Assembly (NCBI GenBank): GCA_033032175.1
Contig: CM065334.1
Location: forward strand, 2,725,705-2,789,704
Direction of reading: 5' to 3'
DNA: 64,000 bases
From: Saturnia japonica
Lineage: Eukaryota; Arthropoda; Insecta; Lepidoptera; Saturniidae
The notes below the pieces were generated by a model. It was not told the origin of the DNA, made no database searches, and worked only from the letters and a program-made list of their open reading frames with translations. This document shows positions 38,442 to 48,039 of the stretch, in pieces (the first letter of the stretch is position 1; the number at the start of each line of letters is the position of its first letter). The translations under genes were made by a program, and so were the position numbers.

Positions 38442-41012
38442 ATGAAATACATTTTCGCAATCATGACCATTGTTGTCCTGGTAAGATAATTCTGTTTTAC
38501 TAATTTTCATTGTATAATAATAATAAATCATTGTTAAATTCACCCTTTGCTCGTGTAAGCTTACAACTCTTGCTTGTCTTCAATTCATTGCGATAACTTT
38601 CGACTTATCAAAAACGCTTATTGTTAACTCCCACGGAAAACTTCAATCCTTATTATAAAAAAAAAAAGCCTTTTATTTCCCACAGAGTACAAAATGATTT
38701 TGGATCTATACAGTCATCTATTGGTTCATTTTTAGGTATTATTGTTTTTTATTACTGGTCAATTGATTTTTGTTAGTGATTCTTAATAAAAAAAATTATA
38801 TACATATATAATTGATCTGCAAGAACCCCAGAATGGGTGAAGGCTTCCTCTAAAGAGTGTGTTCGTAAGTTCCTATTATAAAATTTTTAATTCCATTTAT
38901 CTCAGTTCATATATCTTATGTTCTAATCAGCAATCATATATAGATAAGGTCCTGACATTATATTGTGTTGCGATCATTAATTGAAGGATTTGTTTGTTAG
39001 TTTTGCGTTAAATTGGTGTTTTTTTTTGCTACGAACACTCAACTAAAACAAAAAAAATAATTATATATCTTCCTACCCGGTTGTACGCTACCGCAGGTCC
39101 CACGTCGCCCCATCGAGGCGGCGGATGGTACACCGTGGAGTTTTAGTGATTATGAGTCTCACATAACCACTCGTCCCCTCGGGCGGGTAACCCATGACGG
39201 GTTTCTCCACGTTAAAAAAAAAAAAAGTTTGCAAATAATGTGTACGGGCTTAAAACCACGATGCCAATACTCTCTATATTACCTATGTGGAGTGACATTT
39301 GAAGAAGCGCCTTCAGATTGGCATTATTCAGTTCTCTTACCTAGTTGGATAGTATCCGTCTTCTAGTTATCTGATTTTTCATCCAGGTATTTTCTTTATC
39401 CATTTCTGATCCCAACAATAATACCAAGACATAATTCAATGCAAACCGTCCTGCATCATTAGACCGTATGTCTCCTGTTATGAATCCTTTCGCATTCACA
39501 ATATTATAGAATTTAATAAGAATTTAAAATATCTATATCATTCAAGTGTACCCTTGAGAATAGGCTCGATTGAGCTTCAATTATTGAAAGATTTTTTTGG
39601 TTTGGATCAGTAGTTCCAGAGATTAACCATTTCATACAAACTCGAAAACAAACTTTAGTTCTTTCCAATATCAGTTTAGTATTCACAGGAGATCCAATTT
39701 GCAAGATCAACAATAAACCAATTTAATTTATTATTCACAGTTGATGGCATACGTCCAGGCACAAAATTCGCCAACTTTAAGTGTGGACCTTGGTTTACTA
39801 AGTAAGTATTAGTAAGAGTTAATAACAATATTGATATAATCTTGTCCATGTCGCTGTGCTGATTGGACTAATTAAGATGTTAATTACTTGTATTAATATT
39901 AACTAGCGGTCGCCCAATAATCGAAATTCGACAAGTCAATTTTTAATCATAGACAATTTTTTCTGTTTACCATTCGCAGTATGAACCTAAACAATGAATA
40001 TTAAATCACTTGCTGTCATTTTTCATTGATTGACAATGTCAATATTTTGGAGGGTCTAAGTTAATTGTCACTGGACGATTTAGGATTCACAGTATTAATT
40101 TATTTTATTTAATATATTAGTAACAGATATTATAGATAGATTTTAGCTTTCTGCACTCCCCCTTCATATAAATTTTAACCATGCCCAAATCACACAGTCT
40201 TCCGTGCACGGAATACGCTTAAAAAAGGGGAGAAGGTTTTTGCTTCACGTATTAATATAATGATAAGTACACCGGTACCTATTCGGGAAGATGTCTATCC
40301 TGTGTCTGGCAGACGATTTCGTACTTCAAACGTTGGACATAAAACAGAATTCGCACTTACAAACGACTAATGCTAGCTGTACATGTGGTTGCGGTAGCGC
40401 CGACTACAAAATGCCGTCGATCGGGCACTCGCGCGAATCTTGCTAGTCCAGCAACCGATTAAAAGACAAAAATGCTTATTGAGGATGATATACTCTCGCT
40501 GACGTTTATTGTAGGTTTTTTCAGGATCTACAATTATGTACTACATTATATTTTTTATGGCCTTCTCAGCGTAAGCCATTTAAAAGGGTCCCAAATTTAC
40601 CATATTGATTTTTATTTGAGCGGAAATCTAGCTGTTCTAAAATTAAATTAGCATAAGTTACTTCTTATAACATCAGCTATCTTCCAGTGAAAGTCCCGTT
40701 CAAATAAGTCCAGTCATTTCGGAATTAATTAAATTAAACAGACAGACTTTTTTTGTTTTAAGTACAGTGTATACTTTCATATTCATTTAGTAAAGAGCTA
40801 TATTTTGACGTTACAAACAGACATGTCAATTTTATTAATTGTATATATTATATTTAAAACTTATTATAGATTTTTATGTATGATTATGACGTAAGAGATA
40901 CAGTTAACGTGATGGTGATAATGATTTCCTTTCCACAGGTAACGGTTCACTTATTAATGCCGATATAAGTTTGGGTAACCGAACAATTATCAGCGCCAAC
41001 GTTGGCAAATAA
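38442..41012 (+). CDS. Small secreted peptide, 57 residues, three exons
   Basis: Coding exons are 38442-38480, 39741-39801 and 40939-41012. Donors are GTAAGA and GTAAGT, acceptors TTCACAG and TTCCACAG; intron phases are 0 and 1. The product starts MKYIFAIMTIVVL and has a hydrophobic signal peptide with a likely cut after VQA (residue 20). The mature chain would be 37 residues without cysteine. It has two N-glycosylation sequons (NGS at 35, NRT at 47), alternating small and hydrophobic residues, and a loose three-fold pattern spaced by 12-13 residues (SVDLG, NADISLG, SANVG). It ends GK. I do not recognise the family; an immune-induced or reproductive-tract peptide is possible, but nothing in the sequence decides this. 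The gene has a TATA box and a poly(A) signal. Both introns hold repeats, which explains why such a short gene is easily missed. Confidence 0.8.
39075..39228 (+). repeat. 3' end of a second LINE family inside intron 1
   Basis: GTCCCACGTCGCCCCATCG, TACACCGTGGAGTTTTAG, CATAACCACTCGTCCCCTCG and GGTTTCTCCACG precede a 13-base A run. The GC-rich block with a terminal A run in an AT-rich intron is typical of a 5'-truncated non-LTR retrotransposon tail. It is in the sense direction of the gene and differs from the jockey-clade LINE at 42131. Confidence 0.55.
39903..40085 (+). repeat. Dispersed repeat (CTAGCGGTCGCCC head) in intron 2
   Basis: ACTAGCGGTCGCCC, CGAAATTCGACAAG, TTTTAATCATAGAC, TGACAATGTCAATATTTTGG and GGTCTAAGTT match 41484-41660 in the same order. 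The copies are diverged. It is followed directly by the repeat shared with 32740-32930 (40085-40262), the two together looking like one longer retroposon copy. Confidence 0.55.
40375..40860 (+). repeat. Dispersed repeat (CTAGCTGT head) in intron 2
   Basis: This is the second full-length copy of the family at 37613-38160, with the same block order: TAGCTGTACATGTGG, ATACTCTCGCTGACG, TTACTTCTTATAACATCAGC, AAAGTCCCGTTC and TTTAGTAAAGAGC. It sits in the sense orientation of the peptide gene and ends 79 bp before exon 3. Confidence 0.65.
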
Positions 41013-41260
41013 TAGTAACCTGCAATGAACTCGCTCCCGGACTTGATAACTTACTTCTGATCAATATCTCCAGTAGAATATTTTAGATATAATATATATT
41101 ATTATGTCTGTCGCAAGAAATATCTACCTTCTTGTACCATTGTTTCTAACTAATCTATTTGTATTAGATTCGCAAAATTATTCATTAAATTGCAACTTTT
41201 TCTTTGTGGCAACACTGAAACAGATTTATTGTATAAGTTGGCATTGTTGTTTACAATTTA

Positions 41261-41266
41261 AATAAA
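41261..41266 (+). terminator. Poly(A) signal of the secreted-peptide gene
   Basis: AATAAA at 41261 is the first canonical signal after the stop at 41010-41012, giving a 3' UTR of about 270 bases with a probable cleavage site near 41280. Confidence 0.6.
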
Positions 41267-41483
41267 ATTTGTTACATTTATTTTTCGTTTTAATGTTCCA
41301 TAATAACTCTGTTCCCAGGGATGGCACAGAAAAAAATACGCCGAGGTAAAATATAGCAGTCGCCTTATTGCACTAAAACTGTGTATGTTCTATTGTTACA
41401 AATTATTTTTCACTAGCTAAATACAGTTTTATAGTGTGTAGTCATAACATAGGAAAGAAAAAACAATTGTATGTATAAAAGAT

Positions 41484-41665
41484 ACTAGCGATCGCCCTAA
41501 GGTCGAAATTTGAACAGCGACTTTTTGATCATAGACTATTTTCTGTTTGACATTTACAGTATTTATAAACAATGAGTATTATGTACATCACTAGCTGTCA
41601 CTTTGAAATGAGTGACAATGGTAATATTTTGGGGAGTCTAAGTTCAATGGCACTTAAAACGGGGC
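41484..41665 (+). repeat. Dispersed repeat (CTAGCGATCGCCC head)
   Basis: Matches 39903-40085: ACTAGCGATCGCCCTAAGG, TTTGATCATAGAC, GAGTGACAATGGTAATATTT and GGGAGTCTAAGTTCAATGG. No coding content. Confidence 0.55.
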
Positions 41666-41689
41666 AAACTAAACTGGGCTCATCTAGCT

Positions 41690-42130
41690 CGGAGGACCGA
41701 AACTAAAATAGGCGTGCGTCTGCCCGTTACAAATGTGCTACGTCAACCAATACAGAGCGGGATCGCGCACCGAGGGCGCGAACGCGACGGAAACGATTCC
41801 CTCGTACTCTGTATGACCGACGGCGGATAACACGCTACGGTAACCAGCTGTCTGGAAACCAGTGCGTGCGAGCCCCTCTCACTACGTGCGACCGACCCTG
41901 CTCACACCCGAAACTACTAGGCGTGAAGAGGGCGAAACATTAAGGTACACACACGCAGTGAGGTGCCTGCTGGTAGGCGCGGCGCTGACGTAGCACGGAG
42001 CGGAGAGGACTGGGTCGCTGGCGGGTTGAATACTTGTGAAGATGCAATGACACACAGATACCACAATAAATTTCGCTGTATTCTTCAAGACACAATACAA
42101 TTTCTTAGTGCTATCTTCTGGGTACTGTTT
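41690..42130. other. Unidentified GC-rich block next to the LINE insertion
   Basis: Some 400 bp of balanced GC content interrupts AT-rich surroundings (for example GATCGCGCACCGAGGGCGCG near 41760 and GGTAGGCGCGGCGCTGACG near 41973). No frame longer than about 70 codons, no match within the window and no RNA fold was recognised. It could be part of an unknown mobile element or a promoter/exon of a host gene. Confidence 0.35.
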
Positions 42131-42681
42131 CTTTTTTTTTTTTTTTTTTTTTTTTTGAACTGACTACACTGTTAGCCTTAGGGGCCCTATCCTAAAACAG
42201 AGCCGCTGCGGCTTTTACAGCTTCACCGGACTTGGGGGCGAGCGCTTAGGGCACTCAGCCGCGAAAGTTTGTGACGACCCGCACGAGGGTGCCAGAGTGG
42301 CCGAACCTCGGCTCGGGCGGTCGTCGCGAATGCGAAAAAGTCGCGATCTAACTAATTCCTTAATACTATGAGAATTCGAGCTAACTAATATATACTCATA
42401 TGCACGTTCCCCTCCTCCTGGGAGGAAGGAGTGGACCATGCGTATGTGTATTTGATAATCGGAATGGTTTTTCTACACTAACTAACGCAATAGTCTAACT
42501 AGCGCAAAAAAAGAAAAAAAAAGGTCCCTTACAGAACCTATGTACCTGTGTGGTGTGCACGTGTGTGTATGTTCATACGTGTGTAATGTTGTGTGAGGGT
42601 AACTAAGTGTTGCACGTATAGTGTCACTTTGTATCGCGCGGGCGGCTGCCTGACCCAAGGGCTTCACACCGAGGAACGGAC

Positions 42682-45585
42682 CTAGGCTTGGGTTGCCGCT
42701 AGAGAGGGTGGACGTGACGGGTGTGTGGGAGCGAAGTTGACCGCCCGTCCTCTGCGGAGAGAACGGTGGTTACGCGGGCGTGGGCGGTGGAACGCTCTGT
42801 TTGGAGAGACGGTGTTAGCGTAGAACGCGTTAGCTTTTTCGGTTTGGTCGGGCGGGTCAGTGAATATATTACGCGGCCGGCGTTTTCTCCGGCAGGCGTT
42901 GGGGTCGGGAACATAAGAAGCTGCCGCTTTTATTAAGGGATTCGCGTGGTTCGACGCGGTGTCGAAATACGAGCGAGAAAGGTGTTTGGCATATGCATGT
43001 ATCGAGGGAAGGTCCATATTTCTATGGAGATCCTCCATACGAACAAACCAGGGGGCACCGGTAAGGCGGTGAAGAAACTTGTTCTGGATGGCTTGTAAGC
43101 GTTCCCAGTTATACCTTGACATATGTGCGAACGCAACGCAGCTATATGTCATGATCGGACGGATACACATCTTGTAGAGCGTAAGCTTGTGTCTCGTGGA
43201 CATTTTGCTTGCAGCACATAACAGAGGATGCAGTCGGGCGAGGGTCCAGAAGGCCCTTTTCCTAACCAGATTGATGTGGTGTATAAAGGAGAGTCTACTG
43301 TCTAGGCTTACACCTAGATATTTGGTCGCCTTTTCCCAGGGGATCGGATTACCGAAGAGTTCAAGGGGATTGTCCTTGAGTTTCTGCGGTATCTGTGTGG
43401 CGGTTTGGTCGAAGAGCACCGCTGCGCTCTTCGTGGGGTTTATGGCTATTCGCCAGTCGTTAAACCACTTCCCGAGAGTGGTCACGGCTCTTTGGATTCT
43501 ACATTTGAGGTTTCTCGTTTGCCTTTGAGAGGAGTATATGACTGTATCGTCAGCGTATAAGCCTACTTCAACTTTCTCCTGAAGTTTTGGTAGGTCACTG
43601 ACGTACAGATTGAAGAGGCTAGGTGCCAGGATGGAACCTTGGGGGACGCCTGAGCGTATGGGATGGGGTGTGGATAGTTCACCTTCCACTCTGTAGCGAA
43701 AGGTGCGGTCTTTGAGGTAGTCGCGGATGATTTTAACTAATCTATCGGGGACTTCGCGGGAGTACAGCTTGTAGACTAATCCTTCGTGCCAGACCTTATC
43801 AAAGGCCTTGGCTACGTCGAAAAAGACAGCCAGTGTGCGACGGGGTATAGATAACTCGGAAAAGTTAAACAAAATGTGCTCCGTGAGGCGGTGCACTTGA
43901 TGAGTGCAAGAATGTCTAGCAAGAAAACCGAATTGCTCAGGCGGGTAGAGGTTTTTCTCCTCTATTACCGATTTGAGACCGTTCAGAAGGATCCGCTCAT
44001 AGATTTTACCTAGGGTATTTAGGAGACTGATAGGGCGGTAGCTGTCGGGAAGCGACGTGCTCTTGCCGGGCTTGTGAATACCTATGACAATGGCCGTTTT
44101 CCAGACGGCTGGAAAATGGCAGTTGGCTATGGCTACATTGAATATGCAGACCAATAGAGCTATGAGGTGATCGGGAAGAAGTTTGAGTACTTCGTTCCTG
44201 ATACCGTCGGGACCTGGTGACTTTCTGAGCTTAAGGCTTTTGAGAATGGCAGAGATTTCCTCAGAAGTGACTGGGGACAGGGATTCTGATGCCGGGAGCT
44301 TATTCAGCTCCTCCACGCGGGCTTCGATGTCTCTGACTTGGTCGGTGTTCTTGACGCTGTTCGGGGAGCACTGGCTCTCCAAACAAGCGGCAAGGCACTC
44401 CGCCTTGTCGATGGTATCGAAAGCGGGTGTAGTGCCGGGACCCCTTTCGAGGGGGGGCATGCGAGGTTGGGCGTCTATTTTAAGGGCGTGGGCTACTTTC
44501 CAATAAGTCAGATGTGACGGCCTTAGCCCTTCGACTAAGGTGTCCCATCTGTGACATTTGAGCTCGGTTATACGGGCTTTAACCGCTCTCTGAAGTGCGC
44601 GTATTCGTGCGCGGTTTGCATCGGTCGGATAAGAGTCATGCGCACGAGTCGCAGCGTTCTTCTCCGTCATCAACGCTCGCACGTCGGCAGGGAGTACAAA
44701 GCGGCGATCGTTCGCCGCTTCGACCTCTCTCGAGGCCTCTCCGATGCAGACTTGGAGGTGGTAAACTAGGGAGTCGATTGCGAGATCTACGTGCGCAACT
44801 GACTCTAACACGTCCGGGACCCTAACGAGACTGGGCGAGGACTGCCTATCCGCGAGGTAGTGTTTTAATTTTGCATAGTCAACCGTTGTGACTGTAGGAG
44901 GGCTGGAGTCATCCAGTTGTCCTAGCTGTAGGATGACCGGGCGATGGTCGGAGTCGAGTTCGTGTACGACCCGAATGAGTCGTACCTGAAGCGCGATATT
45001 TTTCAGGAGGGCTATGTCAAGCACTGTCGGTGTACAGTGATCTTGAAAGTGGGTGGGAGTGGGAGGCGCTATGACGTCAAAGTTTAACTCGTCCGACAAC
45101 CCTTCGAGAATAACCCCATTGCTGGTGTCTCTCCAATTGTTGAAGGACGTGTGTCCACTGTTGAGGTCTCCTGCGATAATGACCGATGTGCCGAGCGAGA
45201 GTAGCTTCTCTAGGTCAGACCTGAGAGGTACTTTCGTCGGTGAGAGGTACGCGGATACGATCGTTATGGACGGATGATCGGTCATTCCTAGTCTACACAC
45301 GGATACTTCCATATTGGTAAGTATCGGAGGATCTATCGGCATGCAATACAACGAGCGCTTGTAGTAAATGAGAGTGCCGCCCCCTCGGCCGTCGCGGTCA
45401 TTTCTAACGATGTTATAGTTTGCGATACTCAGATTGCGTTTAGCACGCTTTAAGAGCGTTTCCTGTACTAAGAGAACGTCTATTTGGTGATCTTTAAGAT
45501 AAGTCGCGACGAGATCACGCTGCGGATATAAGTTCCGCGCATTAAAAAAGGAGATGTTTAAACCTCTCGGCTTGAGTTTAGCCAT
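42682..45585 (-). CDS. LINE ORF2: apurinic-type endonuclease and reverse transcriptase
   Basis: The 967-codon frame is uninterrupted. The N-terminal endonuclease (about residues 1-230) keeps the expected residues: SFFNARN, VQETLL, the NDRDGRGGGTLIYYK stretch, IIAGDLNSGH and DSDHRPV, so nicking of target DNA should be possible. The reverse transcriptase (about 470-760) shows RKSPGPDGIRNEV, YRPISLLNTLGKIYERIL, FFDVAKAFDKVWH, SGVPQGSILAPSLF and GLYADDTVIY, then a thumb and a short arginine-rich C-terminus. A jockey-clade assignment rests on this layout. The ATG at 45585 overlaps the ORF1 stop (ATGGCTAA), suggesting termination-reinitiation coupling. The enzyme would prime cDNA synthesis from a nick in the target. 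An intact ORF2 suggests a recent insertion, though the truncated ORF1 prevents autonomous activity. Confidence 0.93.
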   Translation of the reverse strand: MAKLKPRGLNISFFNARNLYPQRDLVATYLKDHQIDVLLVQETLLKRAKRNLSIANYNIVRNDRDGRGGGTLIYYKRSLYCMPIDPPILTNMEVSVCRLGMTDHPSITIVSAYLSPTKVPLRSDLEKLLSLGTSVIIAGDLNSGHTSFNNWRDTSNGVILEGLSDELNFDVIAPPTPTHFQDHCTPTVLDIALLKNIALQVRLIRVVHELDSDHRPVILQLGQLDDSSPPTVTTVDYAKLKHYLADRQSSPSLVRVPDVLESVAHVDLAIDSLVYHLQVCIGEASREVEAANDRRFVLPADVRALMTEKNAATRAHDSYPTDANRARIRALQRAVKARITELKCHRWDTLVEGLRPSHLTYWKVAHALKIDAQPRMPPLERGPGTTPAFDTIDKAECLAACLESQCSPNSVKNTDQVRDIEARVEELNKLPASESLSPVTSEEISAILKSLKLRKSPGPDGIRNEVLKLLPDHLIALLVCIFNVAIANCHFPAVWKTAIVIGIHKPGKSTSLPDSYRPISLLNTLGKIYERILLNGLKSVIEEKNLYPPEQFGFLARHSCTHQVHRLTEHILFNFSELSIPRRTLAVFFDVAKAFDKVWHEGLVYKLYSREVPDRLVKIIRDYLKDRTFRYRVEGELSTPHPIRSGVPQGSILAPSLFNLYVSDLPKLQEKVEVGLYADDTVIYSSQRQTRNLKCRIQRAVTTLGKWFNDWRIAINPTKSAAVLFDQTATQIPQKLKDNPLELFGNPIPWEKATKYLGVSLDSRLSFIHHINLVRKRAFWTLARLHPLLCAASKMSTRHKLTLYKMCIRPIMTYSCVAFAHMSRYNWERLQAIQNKFLHRLTGAPWFVRMEDLHRNMDLPSIHAYAKHLSRSYFDTASNHANPLIKAAASYVPDPNACRRKRRPRNIFTDPPDQTEKANAFYANTVSPNRAFHRPRPRNHRSLRRGRAVNFAPTHPSRPPSLAATQA

Positions 45586-46125
45586 TGAGAGGCCTGAGGT
45601 TGGCGGCTTCGCGATCGAGACGCTGTAACGTCTCTACGAGCCGGGGAAAGGCAGCTATGGTTTCGACGAAACCGTACTGCTCCATATGGGCCTTGTATGC
45701 GAGGATTTCGCGTATCTCATGCTCACGAGTGAGCGATAACATGAGGTCATCCATTGTGGTGGCGCGGGACGCTGGAGCGCGGGGTGCTGGAGCACGGGGC
45801 GCGGGGATGTCCATAGCCATGAGGGGCTGCGGTTTGGGGGCCCATGCGTTCTGAGTCGAATGCACGGGTTTGGGCTGCACCTGGGGTGCGGGGGGCCTAC
45901 GGTCGCCTGAGTGCGGCGGGGGGCAGGGAGGGACGGAAAGACCTCTGGATTGAGCAGAGGTTGCTGCGCCCGGGACCCTGAGGCAGGGGGTGCCCGCTGA
46001 GGGGCAGCCTGCCCAGGGCGGCGGGGGTGCGTGGTGTGCGGGGCCTTGGGGCATCCGCGATAGTTCGCAGGATGTCCCTCCTCCCTGCATAGTACGCAGG
46101 CCGGAAGGCCCCGGTAGCTTGCCTT
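45578..46125 (-). pseudogene. LINE ORF1, C-terminal part with a zinc knuckle, frameshifted
   Basis: Near 46100-46050 one frame reads CVLCREGHPANYRGCPKAPH, a CCHC knuckle typical of jockey-clade ORF1 nucleic-acid-binding proteins. The frame continues through a proline-rich linker to about 45890. There a one-base change in a G/C run shifts it into the frame that carries QVQPKPVHSTQNAW, a PRAP repeat and a charged helix (REHEIREILAYKAHMEQYGF) to the TAA at 45578-45580. The N-terminal half is missing. An apparent ATG at 46090 belongs to the wrong frame for the knuckle. In the intact element the protein would coat the RNA. Confidence 0.75.
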
Positions 46126-47152
46126 TTATCTTGCTGCCGGAGAGCGAGACGGAACGATGGCGTCTATATCTTTACTGCTCTTTACCAAATATGGGCATGG
46201 CCCGCTAACCACGGTGACTCATCGCGGTTGCACTATTGCTGTCCCTATCTGTTATTATTTCTACATAATGTTTAATAAACCGTTAATATCTCTAATTACA
46301 ATTATTCAATTACTATAAAAATATGTCATTGCGGACATAAATACCTGTATAAAAATACTAATTGCAACATTATAGGTTGATAAACATCGTAAATACAGAG
46401 CGTTAAACATTACAACTTTAAATGGCTTGAAACTCGTTATGTATACAGTATTCAACGTTATAAACATTATAAAAACATACATAGTAGGCTAATTAATCTA
46501 TACAACATAAAACATTACATATAACTTCTATATAACACGGATTATTGACGATACATGAGTTCAACACTTTAAGTGACCGTTTCTATGACATTGCAAGCAT
46601 TTTTATAACTTATTTACTGTTCTTATATACCTACAAATCGTAATATTACATTGAAAACATTACATTGATGATTGTTTATACAAATTATTAATCCCTACAA
46701 CTTATATTTACAATTACTATTTTTTATCATCACGCTTAGGCCTATGCGTCGCTAACAGCACTTGTAGGGTTAACAAATCTAACAGTACTAGCATATAAAT
46801 CATTGAACTCGTAATGGTTACCGTAAATTACACTAGAAATAGTCGTATTTCAGTTGTTTTCTTTTCTACATCGCCGTATTATTTGTATCCAATCTTTCTT
46901 CCATACTTCGTTTGCTGAAGGAAATCTATAAAATGTAAATATGTATTGTTTAGTAACAATGTATTTATTTAATAAATAAATTATAATTTAATCATAATAA
47001 AAAGTAATAATAATATAATAAATTAGTTAAATAAAGTGTGATCCAACAAATTACTATCAAACTACCACACTTTCGGGGTAATTTGTATGTTTCATTATTG
47101 GAAACACTGACTGATTTATTTATTATACGCCCAGAGACCAGAGACCCACCAC
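46126..47152. other. AT-rich spacer
   Basis: No coding sequence or shared repeat is recognised. Low-complexity TAATAA runs occur near 46970-47030. Confidence 0.4.
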
Positions 47153-47849
47153 CAGAGATAAATAACAATTCCCACCACTCAACGGTACAATGCTACCAAA
47201 ACAAAAAAAAAATACTGTGATGACTGATTAAAAACACCATAGATCTGGAAAAATACCGTGTTTCGAACCCAAAATACTGTACACAGAGATAAAAAATACC
47301 GTGTAAAAAGCATAAGAAAATATCATAAACATGCAATAATTTTATTCATAATAATTTTAATTAACCACTTTCTTATATAATTAAAACAAGAACTTTACAA
47401 AGAACTAATGTATTCATTCATTAAATATTAAAGTCCGCTCGCTTGTAGTATACTATATTGAATTCATAATTCTATAAATTAATTAGTAAACAAACACGCG
47501 CAATATTATTATTTTTCATATACTTTTAATACACGTCCTCATTTAGGCTATTTCTACGATATTTTATGAATCCTCCGTGGGACTTATTATTGCAATAAAT
47601 GAAAAAACTAATAATGCGTTTCGTTTTACGCATATTTTTCATTCATATTCTTTAATTTCCTATGAATAGTAGTTACATTTTAACATAGTCGTCAATATTT
47701 AAAATTATTGTTTTTAATTAAACGGTAGTGAATCATTACCATAGACAGTATTATAAGCCTATGCCGTAGACTGTAATTGCTCAAATATTCTATGATAATG
47801 ACCATAGACCAAGTAATGACCAGAGTAATGACTTATCTCTGGTAATGAC

Positions 47850-48039
47850 CATAGACCAATAACCAGAGGATAGACGACCATCTTAGAACAATCGTTTTGT
47901 TTCGTTAGCGAGGTGATTTACACATATTCACAGACGATACACATCATAGACCAATAACCAGAGGATAGACGACCATCTTAGAACAATCGTTTTGTTTCGT
48001 TAGCGAGGTGATTTACACATATTCACAGACGATACACAT
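47850..48039. repeat. 95-bp direct tandem repeat
   Basis: The segment starting CATAGACCAATAACCAGAGG and ending GACGATACACAT is present at 47850-47944 and again at 47945-48039 without visible differences. A related short motif TAATGACCATAGACCA precedes it several times (47790-47850) and GGTAATGACCG stands at the far end of the 3.68-kb duplication (55393). Confidence 0.85.

Larger units (their letters stand above)
42131..46125 (-). mobile_element. Jockey-clade LINE, ORF2 intact, truncated within ORF1
   Basis: On the minus strand the element runs from within ORF1 (about 46125) through ORF2 to a 3' UTR and a poly(A) tail, seen as poly(T) at 42131-42156. The 5' edge lies just upstream of the zinc knuckle, where the frame meets a stop at about 46128; target duplications were not found. 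Only 3' ends and one truncated relative (26300) of the family occur elsewhere in the window. Confidence 0.88.

Noticed and set aside
45585..45854. Plus-strand frames opposite LINE ORF1 and ORF2
   Set aside because: They are shadows of the real minus-strand ORFs in GC-rich sequence.
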